Of a stretch of DNA of 64,000 nucleotides, positions 1 through 11,641 are shown in pieces. Where the stretch lies: contig CM035311.1 of assembly GCA_002900995.3 (NCBI GenBank), forward strand, positions 310,001-374,000, in the 5' to 3' direction. This DNA is from Ganoderma boninense (Eukaryota; Basidiomycota; Agaricomycetes; Polyporales; Polyporaceae). The position numbers and the translations under genes are program-made. Position 1 is the first letter of the stretch; each line of letters starts with the position of its first letter. The notes beneath the pieces were generated by a model. It saw only the letters and a list, made by a program, of their open reading frames with translations. It had not been told where the DNA came from and searched no databases.

Positions 1-419
1 CAACCTCTGCATTGAACACGGCGAAGCTACACCCCACGCTACGCGTATGGACCCATACGAAATATGGGAGGGGCCGATATGGGATACTGGTACAGCAGGT
101 GGCGGGAAGGAGTGGCGCAGGGGCTCAGTGAGGTGGGAATAACGAACGAGACTATCACGAATACAGTACCATATTTAACGACGATCGACGGAGCGAACGA
201 GGTCCGTGCGAGGATCTTCGGGACCTAGTATAACAGGAATGCAAGCGGCAGCATAAATATGCGCGCATCGGACGTAGCAACAGTCCGTGTAAGTGGCCTG
301 GAGAGGTTCGTATTGACAGGATAGTCGAGAACTGCTGAAAGCGCGGGCGGAAGCTCAACTTGGAGCTTGAAGAGCGGCATGCGAGAGTCGGGGATGGTGC
401 ATCGTGCCAGAGTCGCTGG
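1..419. other. Flank downstream of aquaglyceroporin 1; no gene seen
   Basis: This stretch lies 3' of the minus-strand aquaglyceroporin. Open frames here are short, have no recognisable motif and no splice structure. I see nothing to annotate. Confidence 0.5.
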
Positions 420-1949
420 CTACACCATCCCGTGTGCCTCGGCGTTCTTCGCCCGTTCGTCCGGAAGCCTCCGGGCCCAATGGTCACTGGAAAGAAAACA
501 ACAGGTGAGCGGCGTTATGATGCAGTTCGGCGGCGGCTGTAGCATGGCGCGTAACGTACCCCCTACTCAGGATCGACTCTGTGCCGCTGTAAAGCAAGAG
601 GTCGTACAAGAACGTGCCAACTATTGGGAAAGCGAGCATGGTCATGGTGGGTCAATGCGTATGGCGTGATATGAGTGGAGACAGATGGCGTACCCAGCGC
701 GCCCGCGATTGGAGCGAGGACTGGGCACCATAACCAGTACTGGCTCCTGAAGGTAAACACTGGAGAGCGTTATGAAGTCATTATGGTTTTTTCCTTCTAC
801 AAGCCCTGTATGAGACTTACCTGGGGCGCCGTATCCGACCATGGCGGTCAACAGCCGGGGTCCGAGATCGCGAGCCGGGTTAATAGCAAAGCCTGCGGGT
901 ATACCGTATGGTTCATCAGGTGTGTCCCGGGGAGCGGCTCTCCAAAGGGAAAAATGCGTACCCGTCTGCATCCCCAGCGCAGCCCCAATACCGAGCATCG
1001 TGACGAAGATGACGAGCAAGACGAGTCCGGGTGGAGTGGGCCTGTTTTTCGCATCGCTGAGAGCACACACCACGATGACGAGCATGACCGTCCCGAGGAA
1101 CTACAATGGATCAGGGACGGGCCGCATTTCGAGGTGCAGAAGAACCCACCTCGTCGAACCACGCCGAAACTGGAGTCAGATACGGAAGCTAGATACAACA
1201 TCGCTCAGATGACCATGCAGCGAGGAGCGTTCAATGTCACAGAGCATACCGCGTATGTGGCGAACAGGCCAGCTGTGCCAGGCACGGTGCGAATGTGGCG
1301 GCCGCCCTCGACGAGGTCGATCGCATGGATGTAGTTGGCGTAAATGATCCCGGCGCCGCATATCCCGCCCATGAGCTGGGCGAAAATGTACACAGGGACC
1401 TTGCGCCAGGGGAAGTCCCGCCGGAACGTCGCCATTGCGATCGTGATGGCGGGGTTGATGTGTCCCTGGGAGATGCACCCGGAGACCCACGCGCCCAAGG
1501 CGAGCCCGACGGCCCAGCCGAAGTCCGCCGACAGGGCGTCCTGTAACAGCGTGGCGAGCGTTTGCATTAGTATCATGACTGGAGAAGGAGCAGTGCGAGT
1601 AAGAGTGGAGACCTGCAGGTACTCACGCCGGCCGGGGATGACGAGACGTTCGTGTTGCTGGAGAGCTGCGTTTGGCAGGCGGACCCGCTCCCGAAGATGA
1701 CGAGGATCATGACGCCGAGAAACTCGGCGGCGGGCTCACGAATGTACTCCCTGGAAAAGATGGCGCGACATTGAGACCACAGTGCAGTGATGATAACATG
1801 TGGAATGTCTGTGCTGACCGAATCTGCGACCAGCGACTCTCTGGATTCGAGTAGGTCGCAGGGCTGCTAACGTGGAGGTGCCCATCGGAGGCGTCTTCCT
1901 TCGAGTCGGGGGAAGGAGAGGGTTCCCAACGGACGTGAGGACTCGACAT
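420..1949 (-). CDS. Aquaglyceroporin 1 (MIP-family channel)
   Basis: Predicted six-helix membrane channel for glycerol/water. Nine exons on the minus strand join in phase: 1949-1819, 1750-1627, 1540-1250, 1188-1150, 1100-962, 892-821, 759-694, 620-560 and 486-420, giving 329 aa. Both pore motifs are intact: HINPAITIA in exon 3 and NPARD in exon 6. The Asp after the second NPA box (NPARD) is typical of glycerol facilitators rather than strict aquaporins. Exons 2-8 have the same lengths as in aquaglyceroporin 2, and all junctions are GT-AG. The ATG at 1949 was chosen because it matches the start context of the other two copies; an upstream in-frame ATG exists but is not supported by them. The gene and its upstream DNA are an inverted duplicate of aquaglyceroporin 2. 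The substrate is inferred from the family, not shown. Confidence 0.93.
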
Positions 1950-2049
1950 GATTGTGCTACTTGATGAAGGACGAACGTGAAGTGCTGGGATGTATGTAGA
2001 TGGAGGCTGGATAGAGACGGGATGAGGATTGGACCACGGAGACGAACGA

Positions 2050-2600
2050 TGGCTGAGGACAGATATCTTCATATACCGGGCCGTAGGGCGACTCGCAAAG
2101 TGGCTGAAACACGTATTCAGCGCAGGTCCAGGTACCCTGGCACGGCGTGGATCAGAGCCTAACAGACGGAGGAGGGCAACTGGAGACCAACGACATACAT
2201 ACTGAATGGCGAAAAGACGTGATCCCCAGTCCGAGAAAGGGAATGCCATAATTGCAGGACTAGGTGTCAGTCCTGGTCTGGCGGTAGTGTTGAAATGGCT
2301 CGAAAGCAGCCGGATTTGGAGGTCAGGCTTTCCAATGGGGGTCCACAGGGACGACGCTGGCCATGGGATGCCTGGAGGTGGCGGAGGACGTTGGTCGCCT
2401 TCAATTCACTGTCGATTGTATGTGTCAGCGCAGTACGAAGAGATAGCGCATCCTCGCATGGCCAGCGGCCGATCGTGCGCGGCATGCTCGGCCACTTGTC
2501 TAGACGACAAGCGTCCAGATATTGAGCGCGTACGACGCGAAACTAGACCTCGTCCCCATTACCAAGTCCGTCGCTTCATCTCTGGCCACAGCAGATACAA
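2050..2600 (+). repeat. Upstream segment shared with aquaglyceroporin 2 (inverted copy)
   Basis: This DNA, 100-650 bp upstream of the minus-strand aquaglyceroporin 1, is clearly similar to the reverse complement of 13870-14400, which lies at the same distance upstream of aquaglyceroporin 2. Shared blocks include gagcctaacagacgg, gtgatccccagtc / gcgatccccagtc and the run around 2310-2360. Some frames are open over 200-400 nt, but no intact protein or known family was recognised. It may be a conserved promoter, or the remains of a divergently transcribed gene duplicated with the channel gene. Confidence 0.6.
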
Positions 2601-2615
2601 GCCTGCGAAACGCAC

Positions 2616-3100
2616 CTAATCCCACCACACTTGAATGTACCTCGCAGGCCCACGAAACGCGCTAAACTCGTTCATCCATCCCACACCTGTCCCGTCGCTG
2701 GGTTCCCGATCTACCCAATATAGTCCAACGCTCGAGCCCATTGAGCAGCGCGAAGTTCGCACCCATGCTTGAGAACGGCTCTTCCGGTGCACAGCGTCGC
2801 GGACGGGCGTGACGCCAGGTATATATGCCCAGGTGTTCCCGCCGGACACAGAGGGTCTAGGCGGGTGGGGATAGACCGCATTCTCGTCACGGTACCCGAC
2901 AAGGTTGAGCGGCAGCGACTGCGGTGGCCCATTCAAGTGCTCTCTGAAGACAGCAATAGACTTAGCAGGGTCTGAGGAGATCGTACACGAGAAAGCCTTG
3001 AGGCCTGAGGAGCTAGTGGCCAGAGGTAGGTGCAGAGACGGCCGTCTGGGCGTCGAGCTCGAGCGAGTCCTGTTGTCGCCATTACAGTGTCCTGTCTAAT
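2616..3100 (-). pseudogene. Flavin monooxygenase C-terminal relic
   Basis: On the minus strand the segment encodes remnants of the C-terminal FAD-binding region of a class A flavoprotein monooxygenase. A PGVTPVRDAVH stretch matches the family motif normally read as GDAAH. It is followed, after a one-base deletion near 2770, by GANFALLNGLE in another frame. No N-terminal half or FAD-binding GxGxxG fold is recognisable nearby. The family assignment rests on the same motif in the other relics at 35.5-36.5 and 49.2-50.3 kb. It is not functional as it stands. Confidence 0.55.
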
Positions 3101-5478
3101 ATTTGATCCATTTCTCCGATATGGAGGAGCTTCGTGACCTTTTGGCGCGAGTGTGGCACCATTTGAGTCGAGCAGATGAGTGGAGAGACGTGTGCCGTCG
3201 GGCGACCTAGGAAGTCGGCCGCAGTGTTGAAGCTCTCTGCCTAGGTGGATTCGCGACGTCGTTTCTTGGTCAACTGGGCGGGATGGCTCCAGTGGGTGAG
3301 ATAGAGAGGGAGGGCATCGACGCGGCGCTCACTTGGGTCGGTCTAGTCGATATCTGGAAAGAGGTCTCGAGTCCACGCACCACGTTGCGCCACCTATAGT
3401 CCTCTCCGCCGAGATTGAGGAGCATTCCACCAGCCGCGCCGCAAATTGTCGTTTCATCAGCCTCTGGGACAGTGATCTCGATATATTTCTCCTAGAAACA
3501 GTGGCCCGTGCGGCGTAAATCGTCGCGGAGGCTATGTTGGATGCTGTGGGAATCGGTCGACACCTAGCAGCCGAGAACTACTTCGAAACCGACACTCACT
3601 TGAGAATCGGATGAGTCTAATCTTCTCATCTCTCGCAATCCCTAGAGCATTGTAGACAGGATGTAAAGGAAGGTCACAGGGAACAGCAGTTGGCAATCTC
3701 GAGTCATGCCAACTTCAGCAACAGCATCGCGACCACCGTTGGCCTCTCCAACGCTCCATCGTCATTGTTATTGCTTCTGCGACTAGTCGCGAGCGTCTCC
3801 TCACGGCGGTTCATGGACTTGAGCTCTGAGCTCCGCTAACGACAAGCCATATCGAAGTGATGATACATGAGGTGGTAGCAGACATGCGCCGATCGCGTGC
3901 GGTCAGGGCTGGTGGTCGGGCATCGTGGTGCATCTGAGTGTAACACAGAATACCTTGAACGTGAGACGGTGCATCACCTTTTTCGTTCTTGCCACCAAGA
4001 ATGATGGAGAGCCGACCGGCCTTTACGGATCTTCACTGTCGACATCAAGAACCACAGAAGGCCCGGGATGGCTAGGTGTCAGCTTAGGTGGCGTTCGGAG
4101 TGGCGGTAGTATAACTGCTGGCACCTTGCCTTGAAAATCTCTGAACAAATGCCGTATGCGACTATTCTCGACGACAAATGAAAGCCAAGAGCGTGCCAAA
4201 TATAAAACTCACTTGAGCTTCACATGACTCTTCCTCGCATTGTATGCTTCTTATTTGCCGCAACGTCTTGTTGGCAAGATCGGCGTAGTGTGGGCGGCGA
4301 AGTGAGCGGCGAGAAGTAAGCTGCGAGCTCAGCACCGACTCAACGCATTCCTTACCGCCTAGGTCCACGTGCACCTCGCGTGGTGGCTGTGTTCCTCCAA
4401 GCTCTCGTCTGCCCGTCAGCGCTTCAGCTTGTGAGCTCTTTAAATCCATCCTGCCACTGACCTGAGTGCACTCCTGCTGGGTCTCTCCACGTTATTTTGA
4501 TCCTTTATCTGTTCCTGAGTGCTGCCCTCCCCCTCACCCAGATCAACTGCAAGCCGGGAATTGGACATCTGGGACATCGGCATCCGGCGCTGCATAGAAG
4601 ACCCCTTCTCTCCTCCCTCGGTTGAATGCAGCGACATCTTCATCGAGTCGATCCCGTAACGATGGGATTAGAAACACGAGAAATAACACAGGTGACTGGA
4701 TTCGACACTGCTTTCTTCGCTGGTGTCAACGAAAGCTGATAGGTGGTTTCGAGGTCGTTCAGGTGCGGGTGGATTCTCTCGCTACGTATACGCAAGTCAC
4801 AACCTGAACACCGCTCTCCCACTCACTCGTAGACGGCCCTATTGCGGAGAGGACTGGCGACAGATACTCCGGGTTGGCCACTTATTTCTATCATAGTTGA
4901 GACGGCCCAGTCTTCAGCGTCTCCCGGCGCCACGGTTGGGCGACCTGGGATGATGAGCACGCCACGTCGCGTCAGGGAAGCTCCAAATGCCGCAAACCTC
5001 TAACCGGCGATCCGCTCCCACTAAGTACTCCTTTCATCAGCGGGTTGTGTCGTTGGATGAGATCAGACCCTGCATTCCGAGTCCGCACCTGCATCCTGAG
5101 GCAAGTTGAACAATCTTAATCCTTACTCAATGTCGCCATCCTGACAGGGATCGTCAACTGTGACCTTTTTCCGCAGGTCCTCGGCGGACTGATGCTCTAG
5201 GCCATATGAGTGCGGTGACAACAATGTCGACATCGAGGCCGTTGTTGCACAACCCCCCACGCGTTATCGTTATTTCGGAGCTCGACATGTGACGCAAATA
5301 CCCACCGCGGGCTGATTCCAGGGTAACTGGAGATAAGTGAGTGGTCGATATACTTCTTGCACCATCCCACTTGCTAATGAGGAATCTACATACCTTCCCA
5401 GAGTATGCGAGTATTTCAGCCAACGACGCAGATTTTGCAGCGCTCGCTTGCCCTCCCCCGTGCGTACGCCTGAGAACA
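3101..5478. other. Intergenic, no gene recognised
   Basis: Only short unrelated open frames occur on both strands, for example 4162-4449 minus and 3925-4134 plus. None has a motif, a consistent splice pattern or a paralogue elsewhere in the window. The stretch just before 5479 is probably the promoter and 5' UTR of the MFS gene. Confidence 0.4.
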
Positions 5479-7152
5479 ATGTCGGTAGAGGAGAAGGCCT
5501 CTCCTGTTGGCGAGAGTTGCAGTATTCGTACGCGTTCTGAATCCAGCGCAGTCCCCTACTCCGCGGCGGATGAGAAGAGGCTCCTCCGGAAGCTCGACAC
5601 AAACCTTCTCCCCGCCGTCATCATACTCTATCTGCTCTCTTTTTTGGACAGAAGCAATGGTGCGTCGTCCTGCTCCCTCCTTTCGGATGACATGCTGCAC
5701 GCAAATGCTTATGGCATGCTGGCGCGGCAGTGGCCAATGCGCGGATCGAAGGGTTGGCGGCGGACCTCCATATCACTGGCAACCAGTACCTTACAAGTCT
5801 GACCCTCTACTTCATCGGATATGTTCTATTCGAGGTGAGCCAGAAGGCTGCGATTCGATCTGCAGCGCTCGGACCGCTGACACACCTGGACAGATACCAT
5901 GCAATATCGTCTTGAAGCGCACGACGCCGCGGTTCTGGCTCCCGACCTTGACCTTGATATGGGGCGTGGTGGCGACGCTGACGGGGGTCACGCAAGGGCT
6001 GTCAGGATTCTTCGCAGCGCGTTTCTTCCTGGGAGTCACCGAGAGCGGCCTGTTCCCTGGGGTCGTGTTCTATCTCTCCATGTGGTACAAGCGGCACGAG
6101 CGGCAGTACCGCGTCGCGCTCTTCTTCAGCGCTGCGTCTTTGGCCGGAGCATTCGGCGGGATTTTCGCCTGGGTGCGCATCGGTCTCATCTCTCTGAGGC
6201 TGGAGGGGTGAATCGCTGACGTCCTCCACAGGGAATCGCCCACATGCGTGGCGTCGGCGGGCTGAATGGCTGGCGCTGGATCTTCATTATCGAAGGCCTC
6301 CTCACCGCCATCGTCTCCGTCCTCGCATACCGGTTCATCTCCAACTACCCCGACACCGCCGCCTTCCTCTCCCCCTCCGAGCGCGCGCACGTCCACGCGC
6401 GCCTCGCCGCCGACACCGACGCCGCGCGCCCCGAGCCCTTCGCGTGGTCCGCGGTCCGCGGTGCGCTCGCGGACCCGCAGAGCTGGCTGTACTGCCTCGC
6501 GTTCCACACGCTCTCGCTCCCGCTCTACACCTTCTCGCTCTTCCTGCCGACGATCATCGCCGACCTCGGCTTCGCCGCCGCGCGCTCGCAGCTCCTCACC
6601 GTGCCCCCCTACGCGCTCGCGACGCTCCTCACCGTCCTCGTCGCGTGGTGGTCCGAGCACGCGCGGCGCCGCGCGCCCTTCGTCGTCGCGTCCGCGGCGC
6701 TCGCCATCGTCGGCTACGTCATCCTCCTCGCGAACGCGGACCCGACGCGCCGCCCGGGCGTGAGCTACGCGGGGACGTTCTTCGCGGCCGCGGGGATCTA
6801 CCCCGCGACGGCGCTCGCGCTGTCGTGGCCCGCGGACAACGTGCGCGGGCAGACGCGCCGCGCGACGGTGAACGCGATGCAGATATCCGTCGGGAACTTG
6901 GGCGCGGTCATTGGCACGCAGCTGTACCGCCCCGCGACGAGCCCGCGGTACGTCCTCGGGCATAGCTTTGCGCTGGCGTACCTCGTGGGGAACGTTCTTG
7001 TCGCGGTTGCGTTGTGGTGGGTGTTGAATCGAGAGAACCGGAGACGCGACGAGAGGGGTGGAGGGGCAGATAAGCTAGAACACGGCACGGGGGGGAAGGA
7101 CGAGATTGAGCGCGAGGGCGGTGAGGATCTGAACTGGAGGTACAACATTTAA
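5479..7152 (+). CDS. MFS transporter, anion:cation symporter family
   Basis: Twelve-helix major facilitator of the anion:cation symporter group, which in fungi includes nicotinate, allantoate and other organic-anion permeases. Four exons (5479-5659, 5731-5834, 5894-6172, 6232-7152) join in phase to 494 aa, the usual family length. Diagnostic features are the N-terminal D-x2-LLP-x6-LLSFLDRSN block at residues 40-60, the split after RSN at the classical first intron, MTG-like helix 4-5 signature FFLGVTESGLFPG, and GWRWIFIIEG in helix 6. Exon 4 is strongly GC-rich and has few stops in any frame, so the opposite-strand open frames there are shadows. The tail is hydrophilic. The gene converges with the ATP synthase gene downstream. 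The exact substrate cannot be read from the sequence. Confidence 0.92.
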
Positions 7153-7737
7153 TCATGTGTATTATCGCAGGTACCGTGTTGGCGAGCGTTTCTATTATAT
7201 TGCATAGCGGAGAAGGGTCATGAGCTTGTCCGCGAACACGCGGGGGAGCTCCCCGCCACGGCTTACTCTTCTCTCTCACCCCGTGAATGCCCAACGTTGC
7301 AACACTACGACCAGTTCTTCAGAATGTTCCGGTGGTAGGCACCCGGGACCGTGAAAGAGCAAGAAGACTCGTTCAAGAAGGCTGCGCTGGCCGCGAGCAA
7401 GGACGTGACCTCCTAGTTGCCTCCCAGTCCTCGGATTCCAGTTCGTCGCAATCGTCGGACGTATCAACGTACGCTTCACGTAGTGTGGAGAGCACGCAAA
7501 ACTCGAGAATGCTGCAGCTGAACCCGTCTTCGCGCGCTCGAGATACCGACATATGTCACAAAAGCTGATGCCTCGCCGCAATCTTGCATGGCGTGGAAAC
7601 AAGCTCTGGCCAAGTTTGAACCTCGCTGCACGATAGCCTACAGACTGCATTGCTTCTCACAGCACCATATCTGGCACGAGCAGCTGATTATACTGATGTA
7701 CCGCTTACTACATGTCGCTGCGAACAACGAGAGTACT
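7153..7737. other. Convergent intergenic region between MFS and ATP4
   Basis: This holds the 3' ends of two convergent genes. No additional coding exon is supported on either strand, although an open frame spans 7276-7650 on the minus strand. An AT-rich stretch at 7180-7205 could carry polyadenylation signals for the MFS gene. Confidence 0.45.
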
Positions 7738-9049
7738 CTAGATGGCCTTGTTCTTGACGAGCTCTGCAAACACAGTGTTCGTTAGCGCCCGAAACGGGGT
7801 AGGGAACAGAGGCACGATGAAGAGAGTGGAACGCGAAGCGCAGGGCAATGAAGAAACACCCAGGGGACGTGGACGTACGCTCAATCTCGGTGACGGCGGA
7901 CGCGAGGATGTCCTTTTGCGTCTTGTCGTTGCTGAGGCTCTTGAGGACCGAGTCGACGACGGACTTGACGAGCTCGGCCTGCTCGCTCTCCTTGGCCTGC
8001 TGCTCGAAGCGGACCCACGAGTCGAGGACGGCCTTGACCTCGGCGGCGAGCGCAACCTTCTGGCGCTGGACGAACGCCTCGGACTCGAGCTGCGCGGTCT
8101 CCTGCACGTTCCGGACGGGGTACGAGTTAGCGAGAGTCCAGCAAGATGGAGGCGATGCAAACACGGGAGGGAGGAGGAAGAAGGAATAGAGAGGGAAAAC
8201 GCACCTTCGAGAGCGCAAAGAGACCCTCAGTGACGGAGACGACATCCTTCATCTGCTCAACAGACTGGATGCGGTCCTTGACGACCTGGGTGTGCTCGGC
8301 CCGGGACGCGTAGAGGATGTCGCGGACACGCTTGATGTGGCCCTCGGCCCAGTCGCGGTAGGGCTCCTTCACCGCCTGTCAAATGCACCCGCATCAGCAT
8401 ATGTCAACGGCACCTCTGCAACTGGGGAATGCGGAACATGAGGACGGGTGGATGGAGCCTTCTACGACTTAGCGCGTACAATACAGACCCGCCATTGTTG
8501 GATGACTTCACGGCCACCGCGCCGAGACGCCGTAGGAAGCGCATATAGCGGACTTTGCAATGGGGTGGAAGGATGGGTTCGACGTGACACGAAGACGTAC
8601 CTTGTAGATGAAGGAGATGAGGATGAAGAAGCCAGCAGCGATGACGGTCTCCTCGTTGACGACGTAGAGCTCCTGCGAGATAGCGGTGGCAAGGAGACCC
8701 GTGCCGAGGATGACGGAGCCGGTTTTCGTGACGAGGTTGGGGGAGGAAGGGAGGGTGTTGATGATCTCCGCGGCACGCTCTTCCGGTGGAGGCTTGGATG
8801 AGCTGGCCATACCCCGACTGCGACGAACACACCCACAGCAAAATCACGAACAGCGCGTTAGACGTGCATCATGCGCAGGAGGAAAAGCCGATGCTCGACG
8901 TACGCAGCGAGAATCCGGGGGACAGCAGAGATAGCCTGCGGCCTGACTCTGGAGGCTGCAGAGCTGCGAGTCAGCTACGAAGCACGCAAAATAACGCAGA
9001 GATAGATACCGGTTGCCCGGAGGGAAGAGACGGCGATCCTGGAGGCCAT
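7738..9049 (-). CDS. ATP4: Mitochondrial ATP synthase subunit 4 (stator b subunit)
   Basis: Nuclear gene for the b/4 subunit of the F1Fo ATP synthase peripheral stalk, anchored in the inner mitochondrial membrane. Six exons on the minus strand (9049-9010, 8955-8904, 8817-8601, 8375-8205, 8101-7879, 7763-7738) join in phase to 242 aa. Residues 1-35 form a basic, hydroxylated presequence ending near AARGMASS, a plausible matrix-protease site. Two membrane segments follow (VILGTGLLATAISQELYVV and VIAAGFFILISFIYK). The conserved soluble stalk comes next, with VKEPYRDWAEG, VEQMKDVVSVTE, LESEAFVQRQKVALA and VLDSWVRFEQQ. The last exon is only 26 nt and encodes the C-terminal QLVKNKAI. The length matches fungal Atp4. 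It is a housekeeping gene between accessory genes and a good anchor for synteny. Confidence 0.97.
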
Positions 9050-9718
9050 GGATGATGAGGGTGAGGTGCTGGCGGTCGACCGACACGGCGAGCAGAGCAC
9101 GCTCTGTCCCGCGCCTGCAGCGTGCGAATTTTTGCGTTCCGGTATCCCACGAAGCGCCGTCCCATTCCCGACTCTCTGCCGACTCCGAGTCGGACTCCTT
9201 GTCCCAAACGCTCATCATCTTGCCTGTACCTGCGGCCCATGCAGACCAGCGGATCTGTGTAAGTACTCGTACGCGGGACTATTGCAAGGCACTTGAAAGC
9301 AAAGTGAGTGCCAGTGAGTGCCCCATTTCATCCGATTTTTCGGTTGGTCGACCGGGTGAATGCTAATACGACTTGTCAGTGTAGTCCGAGTCCACGTACC
9401 TGGTGCACTTGCTCCGACCCTCAGAGGAGAACTCAGTCTGCCACATTAAACCAAATCAGAAGGCGTTCCTACTACAGCTGCATGCTAAATGCGGAGGACA
9501 CCTAGTTCACCCTGCAGTACCAGAGCAGAGCGAACAGCTCGATTTTACCGGACTGAGCCCGTCACGGCATGTTGTCGCAGTATGTCATTTCTAAGTGCCA
9601 GCTGTGAGGTGGCATCGCGGCATGGCTTGGCTGAGGGGATTTAAAATGGCGAGTTGTCCCTCTACCTGACGTACCGACTCCCCACTTCCCCTGGAGTTTG
9701 CACTGCAAGCAAGACTCC
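9050..9718. other. Divergent promoter region, ATP4 / DUF6533-A
   Basis: This is the space between the starts of the divergently transcribed ATP4 and the first DUF6533 gene. No supported coding exon lies inside. It presumably holds both promoters; a TTTAAAATGG stretch near 9640 is a possible TATA-like element for the plus-strand gene. Confidence 0.4.
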
Positions 9719-11641
9719 ATGAACAATCAGTCAATTGCTCCGCCAGCTGCGAACTCGAGCTCTACCTTGCCCCCCGAAATTCTCATTCAACATGAGTCTA
9801 TGTGAGTGTTGGTTGTGTCGCGAGATGCATATAGGCCCGAGTTCACACTGGACTCGTGGCCGGACCCAGCTTCGTCAACACAGGCATCAACTACGCCACC
9901 GTCGGTGCGTCGAGCGACATCTCCTCCTCTTCCACTCTTCTGATACGCATATATCGACAACAGCTCTCATATTATACGAATATACCGCCCATTTCCCCGC
10001 TGAGGTGGCCTTCTACTGGCGAAGGAAGATCACCGGGGCCTCGGTCCTATTTTTCGCCAATCGGTACCTCGTGCTCGTCTATAGTGTCGCGTTGCTGCGC
10101 GGGGCGGCTCCTTTCACCAAACTTGCAAGTCCCTCTTTATTAAGCCTTCAAAGACATGCTGATGCGGGATTCCAGAGGTAGCGACAACAGCTGTCCTTTT
10201 CGAGGGCTTCATTTCTTACAGCCGAATTTGCCAGCTGTGTCCCATGGTCAAATGGTGTCCGAGCCTTGGAGATCTTGTCTTACCTTCCCTGGGCAGGTAC
10301 GCTTGCAGGTGGTCACTGGTCTCTCCTCATCAACCTCACACGGGCAATATGTTCAGCGTTCTCTGCCCTGCGAGTCTATGCCCTACGTGGAAATGCCCGT
10401 GGGTGGCTACTCAGCACATTCGTCTTTTTGCTCTCGATCGTGCCTGTATGCATCAACTTCGTACGTCTCGCCATTCCACGCTCGGTCGGGTTTCACCTAT
10501 TGGGCTTGCGGTTGGTAGATCGACTTCAGGTGGGCCAGTCTCGTATTGGACCCGTTGTGGGGCTGCACCGAGGCGATCCTGGAATCTCCGCAGTTGTCCA
10601 TTAAGTGGGCAGAATTCCGATATTAGCCATCCGCCTAAGTTAACGCGCGATTTGCAGATGTACGTCTGTCTTCGGCCTCCCTCGAGGAGAGCATCTGTGT
10701 ACCCAGCCTCTGCCCACAGTGACGATTATCTCGCGGGCATCACTTGTGCTTGCGGACTTGACGGTCATCGTCAGGGCATGGATGTACTTGTACAAGGTGT
10801 ACAAGGTCGGCAACGGCTTGGTCAATTATAGAGGTACCCTCTCCGCAGTGTTTCTTAGGAATGGTAAGTACTTAAGTTGTCTGATTACCTACTCCTCCTC
10901 GTGAGCGGTAGCTAACGCCGTCCTAGGGACAATTTACTTCGTGTAAGGCTCCAATCCGGGCAACAATTTGCGTGATCGCACATCCGTGACCAACCAACTT
11001 GCGCCCCTCTAGCATCCTCGCACTCCTGAACCTCCTCCACCTCGCGTTTTGCGCGAGTTCGGTGAGCCCTCCGTCATCCTTCTTCCCCTCTCTATCGCCG
11101 CAGAACTGAGTTCGCGTCCTCGGCCTCGTCCCTGCGCCCGCCACTCCGCTCCACACCAGGTCTTCCAGAGCGCCGCGCACAGCCACGTCAGCGACGTCGT
11201 CGCCGTCATCGAGCCGTTCGTCTCTGCCCTCCTTTCCCTTCTCACTATGCACTACGCACGCTCTGACGCACCCGTAATCTCATCTCCAACAGGCTCACGT
11301 CCATCCTCGTGTCTCGCTTCCTGCTGAGCCTGCAGAAGGCGTTCTCCCGCCCGTACTCGCGCACGGACAGCGCCCGCGCCAACACCATCTCGCTGCACTT
11401 CGAGGCAGCCGTCGTCGGCTCCATCGGCTTCGTCTCCACCTCCCCCAGCGATGATGAGGGGAGCGGCGGGTGGTACGAGGACGAGGACGGGGACAAGGGC
11501 GCGCCTCCTGCATATGCGTGTGGCTGGCCTGGAGAGGACCCGTTTCGCGATACCGATGCGGAGGCTGCTTCTTCGAGGCGGAGTTCGCTGCCTGAGATGT
11601 CCTTCCGGCCCGTCCCGGCTCCCGGCTTCTCCCCTGCGTAG
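9719..11641 (+). CDS. DUF6533 seven-helix membrane protein A
   Basis: Basidiomycete-specific membrane protein of unknown function. Exons: 9719-9801, 9870-9904, 9964-10124, microexon 10176-10177, 10235-10296, 10357-10460, 10519-10604, microexon 10658-10659, 10720-10863, 10927-10942, 11013-11061, 11160-11215, 11293-11641; 382 aa. The DUF6533 signature is in exon 3 (LILYEYTAHFPAEVAFYW, then TGASVLFFANRYL). Later blocks are FSALRVYAL after helix 3, WGC in the helix 4-5 loop, TIISRASLVLADL in helix 5, and a long acidic, serine-rich tail of about 90 residues. Two 2-nt exons (AG and AT) are required to keep frame. The intron after exon 3 starts with GC (gcaagt) instead of GT. The tail is longer than in its six paralogues here. 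Function is unknown; the topology resembles a GPCR. Confidence 0.88.

Noticed and set aside
6070..6963. 297-codon minus-strand open frame opposite the MFS gene
   Set aside because: It is an Arg-rich shadow of the GC-rich fourth exon of the transporter, whose plus-strand frame has clear family motifs.
10658..10863. Reading gene A through 10660-10719 as coding, without microexon II
   Set aside because: It stays open, but the added 20 residues have no counterpart in the paralogues, and a good donor (gtacgt) and acceptor (cacag) remove them.
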